Below are positions 1-7,356 of a DNA stretch of 13,930 nucleotides, piece by piece. Where the stretch lies: assembly GCA_934725685.1 (NCBI GenBank), contig CAKVBX010000039.1, positions 1 to 13,930 of the forward strand. Direction: 5' to 3'. The notes under the pieces were generated by a model. It saw only the letters and a program-made list of their open reading frames with translations. It ran no database searches and had not been told where the DNA came from. The position numbers were made by a program, and so were the translations under genes. Source of the stretch: an uncultured Bacilli bacterium. Its GTDB lineage: Bacteria; Bacillota_I; Bacilli_A; RFN20; CAG-288. Position 1 is the stretch's first letter, and every line of letters begins with the position of its first letter.

Positions 1-49
1 TGGACTAGTCCAAGAAGGTAATCCTCAATTGTTATGTACACTTTTTTCA

Positions 50-75
50 ATGTGTCCTTGACAAAGGGTACACAT
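50..75. promoter_or_regulatory. Possible small hairpin or operator upstream of the MFS gene
   Basis: ATGTGT at 50-55 is the inverted complement of ACACAT at 70-75. The stem can be lengthened by CC/GG with one bulged base, around a loop that contains TTGACA (58-63). TTGACA resembles a -35 box, but no good -10 box follows at 16-18 bases. The element lies just ahead of the transporter start at 93, so it could be an operator or an attenuator stem for the sugar operon. The arms are short enough to arise by chance. Confidence 0.2.
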
Positions 76-92
76 CAAAAATCGGTGTCAGG

Positions 93-1511
93 ATGTGGAT
101 GTTTTTGATTTTGGTCGGTTTTGTCGGTCAGTTGGCGTGGGCGATCGAGAATATGTACCTGAATACCTATATCACCTACATCAATTTCTCTGCTCCCTTA
201 GAGGAACGCTTCGACTACTCGCTCTTTATCACCATTACGACGGCGGCAAGTGCCATCGTCGCGACACTGACGACAATCTTCATGGGCGCTCTTACGGATA
301 AGGTCGGACATAAGAAATACTTCATCTCGTTCGGCTATATTCTCTGGGGAATCGCAACGGCTTCGTTCGGCCTCTTCAATGTTAATTCCAAGAACGAAAT
401 CATTCCGATTGCCATGGTATCTGCCATGGCTGCTGTCATGGTCATCATCATCGACTGTGTGATGACATTCTTCGGATCGACAGCCAATGATGCTTCCTTT
501 AACTCCTATATCACAAAGAACATCGACGAGAAGAACAAAGGAAAGGTCGAAGGTGTTCTCTCTGTCCTTCCGCTTGTCGCCATGCTTGTCATCTTCGTTC
601 TTTTAAATGGCCTTACGACCGATTCAAGCAAAGGGGCCAATGATGCGAGATGGGATCTCTTCTTCTATCTTATCGGCGCCGTTGTTCTTCTGATGAGCGT
701 TATTTCCTTCTTCTTGATTCCTAAGGAAATGGAAGAGAAAAATGAAAACTCCTATGTGAAGTTGCTTCTTGTTGGTTTCCGTAAGGATACCATCAAGAAT
801 AATAAGAAACTCTATCTTATTCTTCTTGTTTACTTTGTCTATGCGACTGCTTGCCAGGTCTTCTTCCCTTATCTTATGGTCTATATGGAAAAGACCTGCG
901 GTATCGCCAATACCGGGACAGGATTCCTCACCCCGTTCGCTCTTGTCATGGCAGTGAGTCTTCTTGTCGGTTCCCTTCTTTCTGTTCTGCTCGGCTTCCT
1001 TGCCGACAAGGTTGGAAAGGATAGGATGATTCTTCCCTCCTTCGCCATCTTTGCCATCGGCATTCTCTTGATGTTCTTCATTCCAAAGGTTTCTTCGGAA
1101 GGTTCCACTTTCAGAACGGTCTATGCTTCCATTGCCGGATTGGTGATGATATTAGGCTATGTCGGTATTCCTACTGTCATCAATGCCTTAGTCCGTCAGT
1201 ATATTCCAAAAGGTGAGGAAGGCATCTTCATGGGTGTCAGAATGCTCTTCGTTGTCGCTCTCCCGATGTGCATCGGTCCTTTCATCGGTGATGCGCTCAA
1301 CAGGAATTTGGGAAGCAGTATTCCCTCCAGTACTTTTGAAGGCGTTTATGATACGGTTCCCAGCGAATACGGATATCTGGTCGGTCTCGGTATCCTTATT
1401 CTGAGTCTCATTCCGATCGGTTTTTATTTATGGAAAGGAAGAAAGAAAGATGAAAGCAAACAAAAAAAGCACTGGTTTGAATCATGGTTATCTTTTTGGC
1501 GGAGAAAATAA
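93..1511 (+). CDS. MFS sugar-type symporter (GPH/SLC45-like), probable glycoside importer
   Basis: This is a polytopic membrane protein of about 472 residues, near the usual 12-helix MFS size, that probably imports a sugar or glycoside with a cation. Hydrophobic segments run through the whole length. MFS motif-A-like loops (G-x-L-x-D-x-x-G-[HK]-[KD]-[KR]) occur at about residues 65-75 and 301-311, one in each half. The opening GFVGQLAWAIENMYLNTY and the segment FFGSTANDASFNSYITKN resemble MFS proteins usually found beside glycoside hydrolase genes (recalled from the family, not searched). Its 3' end overlaps the GH2 gene by 62 bases, so the two are co-transcribed and probably coupled. The start is uncertain. 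ATG 93 has no clear Shine-Dalgarno sequence, ATG 99 is as likely, and the frame stays open upstream to a stop at 6-8 without an ATG, GTG or TTG. The basic tail (last 25 residues) is probably cytosolic. The substrate is unknown. Confidence 0.85.
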   Translation: MWMFLILVGFVGQLAWAIENMYLNTYITYINFSAPLEERFDYSLFITITTAASAIVATLTTIFMGALTDKVGHKKYFISFGYILWGIATASFGLFNVNSKNEIIPIAMVSAMAAVMVIIIDCVMTFFGSTANDASFNSYITKNIDEKNKGKVEGVLSVLPLVAMLVIFVLLNGLTTDSSKGANDARWDLFFYLIGAVVLLMSVISFFLIPKEMEEKNENSYVKLLLVGFRKDTIKNNKKLYLILLVYFVYATACQVFFPYLMVYMEKTCGIANTGTGFLTPFALVMAVSLLVGSLLSVLLGFLADKVGKDRMILPSFAIFAIGILLMFFIPKVSSEGSTFRTVYASIAGLVMILGYVGIPTVINALVRQYIPKGEEGIFMGVRMLFVVALPMCIGPFIGDALNRNLGSSIPSSTFEGVYDTVPSEYGYLVGLGILILSLIPIGFYLWKGRKKDESKQKKHWFESWLSFWRRK

Positions 1512-3213
1512 GCGACTGGAAGGAATTCCTCTTCCGGAGTATCCGAGGCCACAATTTAAAAGAGACTCCTATCAGTGCCTCAATGGACTTTGGGATCTGA
1601 AGGTCACCAAGGAAGATATTCTTCCCACTGCTTATGACAGAAAGGTGATGGTTCCTTTTCCGGTGGAAGCCTATGACAGCCGTGCTGACCTTCTTCCGGA
1701 ACCGGAAGATATTCTTTTCTATCACAAGGTTGTCATCATCGATGAGGCACTCAAGAAAGGAAGAATCGTTCTTCATTTTGATGGAGTGGATCAGGAAGCC
1801 ACGGTCTATATCGACAGGAAGGAAGTACTTACGCATATCGGGATGACTTCCGGCTTTGAAGTGGTCCTTCCGGAGAATATGCCGAGCCAGTTCGACCTCG
1901 TTCTGAAGGTGAAAGACAGAAGCGATGAGATCTACCATTCCAGAGGAAAACAGGCACTTAATCCGATTTATTGGTCCTATACGACGACGACCGGTATCTA
2001 TAAACCGGTCTGGATGGAATCCGTCCCCGAAAATAGAATTCTCTCCTCCGTCTTCACGCCGGATTTCAAGGAGGAAGGTGTCCGTGTTCTTGTGAAGACG
2101 GAAAAGCCATGTCAGATCACGATGAAGTGGAAAGATAAGATTTATACGTTCCCATCCGGAGAAGAGAAACTTTTCCATTTCGGGAATCTCCGTTTCTGGT
2201 CCATGGAGGATCCTTATCTCTATGATGTCACTTTATCCAACGGTGATGATGAAGTGCTGACCTATTTCGCAGTCAGGAAAATCGAAATCAAAGAGAAGAA
2301 TGGCTTTAAGAAACTGTATCTCAATGACAAGCCGCTGTTCCTGAGCGGATTATTGGATCAGGGATATTACGGATACAATAATCTGACACCGAGAAGCTAT
2401 GAGGAATTCGAAAACGATATCCGTATCACCAAGGAGATGGGATTCAACTGTCTCAGAGTACATATCAAGACGGAATGTGACTATTTCTATTGTCTGGCGG
2501 ATAAGCTCGGCATCTATCTTATTCAGGATTATCCCTGTGGGGGAGACCGTTATCAGCTAATTCGTGTCGGCGCTCCGAGAGTCCTCAATTCCTTTAATCG
2601 GGAAAGCCATGTGACGTATCGTTGGTTAGGAAGAGAGAATGAGGACGGAAGAAAGGAATTCGAGGAAGAAGCGCTCTCCTATCTGGAACGCTTCCATAAT
2701 CATCCTTCCATTCTAATCCATACGATTTTCAACGAGGGATGGGGTGAATTCGATCCGAGCAGGATTTATCGCATGCTGAAGGAAAAAGAAAATAATGTCC
2801 TGTTCGATACGGCATCCGGCTGGTATGAAGCCGATGAATCAGATTTCTATTCAGTCCATACATATTCCTTCCCGGCGATGAAACGGAAGAATCGTTTCCA
2901 TCGCTGCTTCTTGATTTCGGAGGCTGGCGGTGTCGGACTCAAATATGGGGATGTTCCGTTTCAGAAGTTCACCGGTCATGGAAAGACAAAAACGAAAGAG
3001 AAGCTGATGAAGAAAATTAGAAAACTCTATCTGAAGCAGCTTTTGCCACAGATAAAAAAGTATGGACTCTCCGGTATCATCTATACGCAGCTTGCCGATG
3101 TAGAGACGGAATATAACGGACTCTATGATCTGACAAGAGCGCATTGCAAGATTGATATCGAGGAAATGAAGGAAATCAACAGTAAACTGATGGAAGAAAA
3201 TAACAAGTTCTGA
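1450..3213 (+). CDS. Glycoside hydrolase family 2 (beta-glycosidase, cytosolic)
   Basis: This retaining beta-glycosidase has 587 residues, about the size of a three-domain GH2 enzyme. It has a sugar-binding jelly roll (about 35-190, with the family-like YPRPQFKRDSYQCLNGLWD and WSYTTTTGIYKPVWME), an Ig-like domain (about 195-280) and a TIM barrel (about 285-580). The predicted acid/base is Glu429 in FNEGWGEFD and the nucleophile is Glu491 in FLISEAGG. TQLADVETEYNGLYD (546-560) is another late GH2 signature. There is no signal peptide, so it should act in the cytosol on what the overlapping MFS transporter imports. ATG 1450 has a good AGGAAG site at spacing 7. The first 25 residues look non-conserved, and no other good start lies between them and the domain. 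Beta-galactosidase, beta-glucuronidase and other activities are all possible. The FNEGWG context differs from the NEP motif of E. coli GusA, so a specific name is not justified. Confidence 0.9.
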   Translation: MKANKKSTGLNHGYLFGGENKRLEGIPLPEYPRPQFKRDSYQCLNGLWDLKVTKEDILPTAYDRKVMVPFPVEAYDSRADLLPEPEDILFYHKVVIIDEALKKGRIVLHFDGVDQEATVYIDRKEVLTHIGMTSGFEVVLPENMPSQFDLVLKVKDRSDEIYHSRGKQALNPIYWSYTTTTGIYKPVWMESVPENRILSSVFTPDFKEEGVRVLVKTEKPCQITMKWKDKIYTFPSGEEKLFHFGNLRFWSMEDPYLYDVTLSNGDDEVLTYFAVRKIEIKEKNGFKKLYLNDKPLFLSGLLDQGYYGYNNLTPRSYEEFENDIRITKEMGFNCLRVHIKTECDYFYCLADKLGIYLIQDYPCGGDRYQLIRVGAPRVLNSFNRESHVTYRWLGRENEDGRKEFEEEALSYLERFHNHPSILIHTIFNEGWGEFDPSRIYRMLKEKENNVLFDTASGWYEADESDFYSVHTYSFPAMKRKNRFHRCFLISEAGGVGLKYGDVPFQKFTGHGKTKTKEKLMKKIRKLYLKQLLPQIKKYGLSGIIYTQLADVETEYNGLYDLTRAHCKIDIEEMKEINSKLMEENNKF

Positions 3214-3241
3214 TTTTTGCTGTAAATAGGATAGGATTCCG

Positions 3242-3293
3242 ATCAAAAATAACGGGGTGTATGGGCTTAAGGCCCTACCCTGTTATTTTTGAT
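3242..3293. terminator. Long intrinsic terminator after the MFS-GH2 operon
   Basis: ATCAAAAATAAC (3242-3253) is the perfect inverted complement of GTTATTTTTGAT (3282-3293). The stem continues imperfectly through GGGT/ACCC and GGGC/GGCC-type pairs to a TTAA loop. The A-rich 5' arm and T-rich 3' arm make it symmetrical, so it could stop transcription from either side. It begins 28 bases after the GH2 stop codon and insulates the sugar operon from groES. Confidence 0.8.
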
Positions 3294-3360
3294 GAGGCAA
3301 ATATTGTACTTCCTCTTCCTATTCTGTTGAAAAATAGTGGGGTAATTCCAAAGAAAAATG

Positions 3361-3395
3361 AAATTTAGCACTTGACACTTGAAATTGCTAAATTT
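3361..3395. promoter_or_regulatory. CIRCE element (HrcA operator) of groESL
   Basis: TTAGCACTT (3365-3373), nine bases, then AATTGCTAA (3383-3391) matches the CIRCE consensus TTAGCACTC-N9-GAGTGCTAA at 8 of 9 and 6 of 9 positions, with the exact nine-base spacer. The mismatches lie at the inner ends of the arms. The outer ends extend symmetry beyond the consensus: AAATTTAGCA (3361-3370) and TGCTAAATTT (3386-3395) are perfect 10-bp inverted repeats. The element covers the -35 box, as expected for repression by HrcA and release on heat shock. The hrcA gene is not in this window. Confidence 0.88.
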
Positions 3396-3406
3396 GCACC
3401 TATAAT
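3379..3406 (+). promoter_or_regulatory. groESL promoter (housekeeping sigma-A type)
   Basis: A -35 box TTGAAA (3379-3384) and a perfect -10 box TATAAT (3401-3406) are separated by 16 bases. Transcription should begin near 3413, giving a leader of about 40 bases that holds the groES ribosome binding site. An alternative TTGACA at 3372-3377 is 23 bases from the -10 box, which is too far. The -35 box lies inside the CIRCE element, so bound HrcA would block polymerase. Confidence 0.75.
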
Positions 3407-3452
3407 AATCGTAGTCCAACAAAAAAGACTGAATTAATCGGAGGTTAACCAA

Positions 3453-3734
3453 ATGATCAAACCGTTGAGAGACTATGTCGTTCTGGAAAAGATTCCGGAA
3501 GAAAAGAAGGTCGGAAGCATTATCATCGCCACTTCGCATGAAAACGAATCGGCACTTGCGACCGTTGTTGCTGTCGGCCCGGGATATACCGATAAGGACG
3601 GACATGAAATCAAGGTCGAAGCCCATGTTGGAGACAAAGTCATCTATAAGAAGTATTCCACCACAGACTATGAAGAAAATGGCAAGAAACTGATGCTCAT
3701 CAAGGATCAGGACATTCTTGCAATCGTCGACTAA
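3453..3734 (+). CDS. groES: Co-chaperonin GroES (Cpn10)
   Basis: This 93-residue co-chaperonin forms the heptameric lid of the GroEL cage in the cytosol. It starts with the canonical IKPLRDYVVLE strand and has the usual VVAVGPG, VGDKVIY and LMLIKDQDILAIV segments. The mobile loop (about 16-29) carries the GroEL-docking hydrophobic tripeptide as Ile23-Ile24-Ile25 in KKVGSIIIATS, rather than the common GGIVLP form. That is a conservative but noticeable variant. ATG 3453 has a GGAGG site at 3440-3444. The gene is followed 22 bases later by groEL, forming the standard operon under the CIRCE-controlled promoter. Confidence 0.97.
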   Translation: MIKPLRDYVVLEKIPEEKKVGSIIIATSHENESALATVVAVGPGYTDKDGHEIKVEAHVGDKVIYKKYSTTDYEENGKKLMLIKDQDILAIVD

Positions 3735-3756
3735 CCATTAGGAGGATTATCACATT

Positions 3757-5376
3757 ATGGCAAAGAAGATCACATACGGCAAAGAAGCCAGAGACAACAT
3801 GCTCAAGGGTGTCGATACCCTTGCCAATACTGTCAAGCTCACTCTTGGTCCTAAGGGCAGAAATGTCGCCTTGGACAAAGGATACGGTTCTCCAATTATC
3901 GTCAACGATGGCGTTTCCATCGCCCGTGAGATCGAACTCGCCGACAAGGAACAGAATGCCGGTGCGAAGTTAGTCTATGAAGTTGCCAACAAGACCAATG
4001 ATGTCGCTGGCGATGGTACCACCACTGCCACAGTTCTTGCCCAGGCCATGATCCACAACGGATTCAACGCTGTCGACAAGGGCGCCAACCCGGTTCTTGT
4101 CCGTGCCGGTATCGATAAGGCCGCCAAGGCTGTCTCCGATACGTTGCTCAAGACTTCTAAGAAGATTACGACCAGCGCTGACATTGCTTCCGTCGCTTCC
4201 ATTTCTGCCGGTGATTCCGAAATCGGTAAAACAATTGCCCAGGCCATGGAAAAGGTCGGTAAGGATGGTGTCATCACTGTCGAAGAAGGTAAGGGATTCG
4301 ATACCACCCTCGACGTTGTTCAGGGTATGCAGTTCGATAAGGGATATATCTCTCCTTATATGGTGACTGATAGTGAAAAGATGGTCGCTGAACTTGAGAA
4401 TGCCTTCATCATGGTCACCGATCAGAAGGTTTCCAACATTCAGGATATCCTTCCGATGCTTCAGTCTGTCGTCGAGAGCCACAGACCGCTCCTTATCATC
4501 GCTGATGATGTCGACAATGATGTTTCTTCCACTTTGATTGTCAACAAGCTCCGCGGAACCTTCAATGTCGTTGCTGTCAAGGCTCCGGAATTCGGTGACA
4601 ACCAGAAGAATATCCTTCAGGATATCGCCATCATGACCGGTGCGAACTTCTTCTCTAAGGATCTTTCCATGAACCTCAAGGATATCACGATTAATGATCT
4701 CGGTTCTGCCAAGAGAGTCCGTGTCACCAAAGAGAATACTACCATCATCGATGGCGCCGGCGAAGCTTCCAGCATCGCTGATCGTGTCAGCGAACTCAAG
4801 GCTCAGATTGAAGAGACCAAGTCCGATTATGATAAGAAGAATCTCCAGAAGAGAGTCGCAAAGCTCTCTGCCGGTGTTGCCGTCATCCGTGTCGGTGCTC
4901 TTACCGAAACTGAGATGAAGGATAAGAAGCTCCGCCTTGAGGATGCCATCAATGCGACAGCTGCCGCTGTTCAGGAAGGTGTCGTCTCCGGTGGCGGAAT
5001 TGCCCTGATGGAAGTCTATAAGTCTCTTAAGGGCAATCTCAAGGACGAGAACCCGGATGTTCAGAAGGGTATCGATGTTGTTCTCAACGCTCTCACTGCT
5101 CCGCTTTATCAGATGGCTGTCAATGCCGGTTTCGATGGTGAGGATGTTATCGATGCCTCCAAGGTCAGAGAGGATGATAAGGGATTCGATTCCAAGACTG
5201 GCAATTGGGTCAATATGATTGATTCTGGTATCATCGATCCGACCAAGGTCACCAGAACCGCAGTTATCAATGCCGCTTCCATCTCTGCTCTCTTCATCAC
5301 GACCGAAGCGGTCGTCACAGAGCTTCCGAAACCGGTCGCTCCGGCTGCTCCTGCCGCTGAACCGATGGATTACTAA
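3757..5376 (+). CDS. groEL: Chaperonin GroEL (Cpn60)
   Basis: This is the 60-kDa ATP-dependent chaperonin, 539 residues and full length, forming the double heptamer ring that works with GroES. ATP-site signatures are present: GPKGRNV (31-37), the conserved Asp51 in VNDGVSIAREIEL, GDGTTTATVLA (85-95) with Asp86, and the catalytic Asp396 in RLEDAINAT (equivalent to E. coli Asp398). GGGIAL (412-417) follows. The apical segment reads GDNQKNILQDIA instead of the common GDRRKAMLQDIA. The tail ends VAPAAPAAEPMDY and has no GGM repeat, so the disordered tail inside the cavity is Ala/Pro-rich here. Start ATG 3757 follows AGGAGG (3740-3745) at a slightly long spacing of 11 bases. The gene is co-transcribed with groES. 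Confidence 0.98.
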   Translation: MAKKITYGKEARDNMLKGVDTLANTVKLTLGPKGRNVALDKGYGSPIIVNDGVSIAREIELADKEQNAGAKLVYEVANKTNDVAGDGTTTATVLAQAMIHNGFNAVDKGANPVLVRAGIDKAAKAVSDTLLKTSKKITTSADIASVASISAGDSEIGKTIAQAMEKVGKDGVITVEEGKGFDTTLDVVQGMQFDKGYISPYMVTDSEKMVAELENAFIMVTDQKVSNIQDILPMLQSVVESHRPLLIIADDVDNDVSSTLIVNKLRGTFNVVAVKAPEFGDNQKNILQDIAIMTGANFFSKDLSMNLKDITINDLGSAKRVRVTKENTTIIDGAGEASSIADRVSELKAQIEETKSDYDKKNLQKRVAKLSAGVAVIRVGALTETEMKDKKLRLEDAINATAAAVQEGVVSGGGIALMEVYKSLKGNLKDENPDVQKGIDVVLNALTAPLYQMAVNAGFDGEDVIDASKVREDDKGFDSKTGNWVNMIDSGIIDPTKVTRTAVINAASISALFITTEAVVTELPKPVAPAAPAAEPMDY

Positions 5377-5406
5377 ACTGTCGTTTCTGAACTGAAGTAA
5401 AAATAG

Positions 5407-5457
5407 GCTACCTTTCCTGGAAACAGATTCGTTTCCGGGTAGTGGTAGCCTTTTTTG
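5407..5457. terminator. Bidirectional terminator between groEL and the glycosyltransferase gene
   Basis: GGCTACC (5407-5413) pairs with GGTAGCC (5445-5451), followed by six T residues (5452-5457). Inside is a second stem, GGAAAC/GTTTCC. On the opposite strand the hairpin is followed by TATTTTTA, so it can also end the convergent minus-strand transcript that stops at 5495. Confidence 0.88.
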
Positions 5458-5494
5458 CTGACAATCAATTTTAGATACGTAGGTTAAAATTGCC

Positions 5495-7216
5495 TTAAAT
5501 TCCGACTGTGGTGTCGATGACGGAATAATATTGGAACCGTGTCACCTGATAAGAAGATAGTATTTCATCGGAATAGGGGCTGTCCTGATTGTAGACGATA
5601 TACGTATTTCCACGTTCCAGTTTTCTCGGAAGGGAGAATACATAGCCGGAGAAGGAACGGACGTTCTCAAAAGCAGAACCGGGGTTGGTAATTTCTACGG
5701 TATCGATATAGTCCTTGGTGTTGTACTTTGTATAATAAAGGACAAGTGTGTAGTTCGCATGGGATGAGATGTAGGTAGTCTCATGCTCGATGGATTCGGA
5801 GTAGAGTAAGGCTTCTTTGAAGGAGGCGTAGAAGTTAGGTTTGATGTGTTCTTTGTTCCATGTTGTTGCATAGTAGACTGAGAAAGAAAGGAAGGATGCA
5901 AGATAGGAGAGTGCGAATGTGGATTTGATGATGGTCTGCCTTGTTTTTAGTTCATGGAAGAAGGAAATGAAATCGAGGATACCGAGTGTTGCGGATAGTA
6001 AGAGCGGGAACCAGACGACGTTGATCCGGTTGATGTTACCGTTTAGGATGAACATCATCATCACCGAGACAAGGAACCAATTCCGTATCAGGAAAAGATA
6101 GGCGGAAGCAGTTCTGTCTTCCGGGGAGAGATCATTTGTCAGCAAAGATTTTCTGTCTCTGATGATTCCGTGGAAGAGTCCTAAGACAGAGAAGGGAATT
6201 GTGAAGAGATAGAGTGTTCCGAAATAGGGGATGGAGTTCCAGGGGAGAAAATCATTCTGAGTGACTAAGAGGAGGAAATTGTTCTTCCAGTTTTCCAAGC
6301 CGTTACGGAAGAAGTCCTTGGAGAAAATGGAGGTGACGGCGTGGAAACGGTCTGTTTTCAGTTTTGGAATATCGAACCATAAGAGATGGATAGTCTCTTT
6401 GTCGAAGAGGTTGATATAGAGGAACAGCATGATGGGAATACAGAGAATGGCAACAGTCATCAGATAGAAAAAGAGATGATACCAAGGGAATATTTTTTTG
6501 AAAAGAAAGTAAAACAAGAAGAACAGGATATAAAAGAAGAGGAAGAAGTAGGAGGTTCCATAGCTATAGGAGGAGAATGCGAAGAGAATGGCGGATAGAT
6601 AGAAGAAAAGATAGTTCTTTTTTCTTATCGTGGCTAAGAGAAGCAAAGTAGCAAGGAATACCATTTCCGGGAAAAGATTGGATTCCAGGGCCCAACGCGA
6701 TTTCATGATATGCCATGGGTTGATGACAAGAAGGAAGATACTTGATGTGGATGCAAAGTCATCCTGGAATGTTTTCAGTACATAATAGAAGACAAAGAGT
6801 GAAAGACATCCTGATAGTGCCATCGGAAGACGGAGCGCAATTTCGGTATTGGAGAACAGCTTCAGGAATGGTATGGCAAAATAGGAATATGCTGCATTCT
6901 GACCGCTTCCCCAGGCGATGAGATGGACGGGGTATTTCATTCCGTTGCGATCGAATCCATAGGTCATGATGCTGTAGGCATCATATCCTGCGCTCGCTTC
7001 ATCCTGATTGAGTCCTCCGGGGAGCTTGTCGAGCAGACAAAGCCTTGTCAGGCATCCGACAGTTAGGAAAAGAGAAGCGAAGAAAGTGGGAATATGATTT
7101 CGGAAGAAGTCCTTTACGTTTTCTTTCCGATATCGAATTCGCTCGATCAGAATCGGAAGCAGTCCAAGAAGGATGGAAAAAGTGAAAAGAATCCAGTTGA
7201 TGACAATGTCTGACAT
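5495..7216 (-). CDS. GT-C fold membrane glycosyltransferase (family 39 / PMT-like)
   Basis: The product is a polytopic membrane protein of 573 residues that resembles glycosyltransferases using polyprenyl-phosphate sugars on the outer face of the membrane. Asp72-Glu73 in GGLNQDEASAGYDAYS sits in the first large external loop after the second hydrophobic segment, where GT-C enzymes place catalytic acidic residues. ALRLPMALSG (127-136) and NPWHIMKSRWALESN (166-180) are typical of the family, and GNINRINVVWFPLL (393-406) is a later recognisable segment. About ten or more helices are followed by a probably external C-terminal domain (about 455-573). ATG 7216 has a strong GGAGGAG site. A minus-strand promoter (plus 7239-7244 and 7262-7267) lies just upstream. 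The gene diverges from two lipoprotein genes, so it may modify a surface polymer or protein, but the donor and acceptor cannot be named. Confidence 0.8.
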   Translation of the reverse strand: MSDIVINWILFTFSILLGLLPILIERIRYRKENVKDFFRNHIPTFFASLFLTVGCLTRLCLLDKLPGGLNQDEASAGYDAYSIMTYGFDRNGMKYPVHLIAWGSGQNAAYSYFAIPFLKLFSNTEIALRLPMALSGCLSLFVFYYVLKTFQDDFASTSSIFLLVINPWHIMKSRWALESNLFPEMVFLATLLLLATIRKKNYLFFYLSAILFAFSSYSYGTSYFFLFFYILFFLFYFLFKKIFPWYHLFFYLMTVAILCIPIMLFLYINLFDKETIHLLWFDIPKLKTDRFHAVTSIFSKDFFRNGLENWKNNFLLLVTQNDFLPWNSIPYFGTLYLFTIPFSVLGLFHGIIRDRKSLLTNDLSPEDRTASAYLFLIRNWFLVSVMMMFILNGNINRINVVWFPLLLSATLGILDFISFFHELKTRQTIIKSTFALSYLASFLSFSVYYATTWNKEHIKPNFYASFKEALLYSESIEHETTYISSHANYTLVLYYTKYNTKDYIDTVEITNPGSAFENVRSFSGYVFSLPRKLERGNTYIVYNQDSPYSDEILSSYQVTRFQYYSVIDTTVGI

Positions 7217-7238
7217 AGTGCTCCTCCTTATGGGTTAG

Positions 7239-7267
7239 ATTATAGCAAAGGATGAGTTTCCTATCAG
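7239..7267 (-). promoter_or_regulatory. Promoter of the GT-C glycosyltransferase gene
   Basis: On the minus strand, a perfect TATAAT (plus 7239-7244) is preceded, after a 17-base spacer, by CTGATA (plus 7262-7267), a 4-of-6 match to TTGACA. Transcription would start about 16 bases before ATG 7216, leaving just enough leader for the GGAGGAG ribosome binding site. Confidence 0.5.
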
Positions 7268-7289
7268 TGGTTTGTCGGATTTAATCGTT

Positions 7290-7348
7290 TTTCCAGGAAA
7301 TTGTTTGAGTAAATAATACTTGTCTTTTTAGGAATGTGTCGATATAGT
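7290..7348 (+). promoter_or_regulatory. Candidate promoters of the lipoprotein gene pair
   Basis: Two overlapping candidates are visible. The first is TTTCCA (7290-7295) with AATAAT (7312-7317) at a 16-base spacing, giving a leader of roughly 30 bases. The second is TTGTCT (7320-7325) with TATAGT (7343-7348) at 17 bases, which would start transcription almost exactly at the ATG (7357) and make a leaderless mRNA. Neither is perfect. The gene lacks a clear Shine-Dalgarno sequence, which keeps the second option open. Confidence 0.4.
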
Positions 7349-7356
7349 GTGGGTAT

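Noticed and set aside
58..63. TTGACA as a -35 box for the MFS operon
   Set aside because: No acceptable -10 box is present 16-18 bases downstream (the sequence there is ATCGGT-like).
1408..2178. Minus-strand open frame of 256 codons across the GH2 gene
   Set aside because: It is antisense to a clear GH2 enzyme with catalytic motifs, has no ribosome binding site or recognisable domain, and follows from the codon usage of the real gene.
3372..3377. Perfect TTGACA as the -35 box of groESL
   Set aside because: It is 23 bases from TATAAT. TTGAAA at 3379-3384 gives a normal 16-base spacing.
3970..4482. Minus-strand open frame of 170 codons inside groEL
   Set aside because: It is a shadow of the conserved groEL sequence with no start signals of its own.
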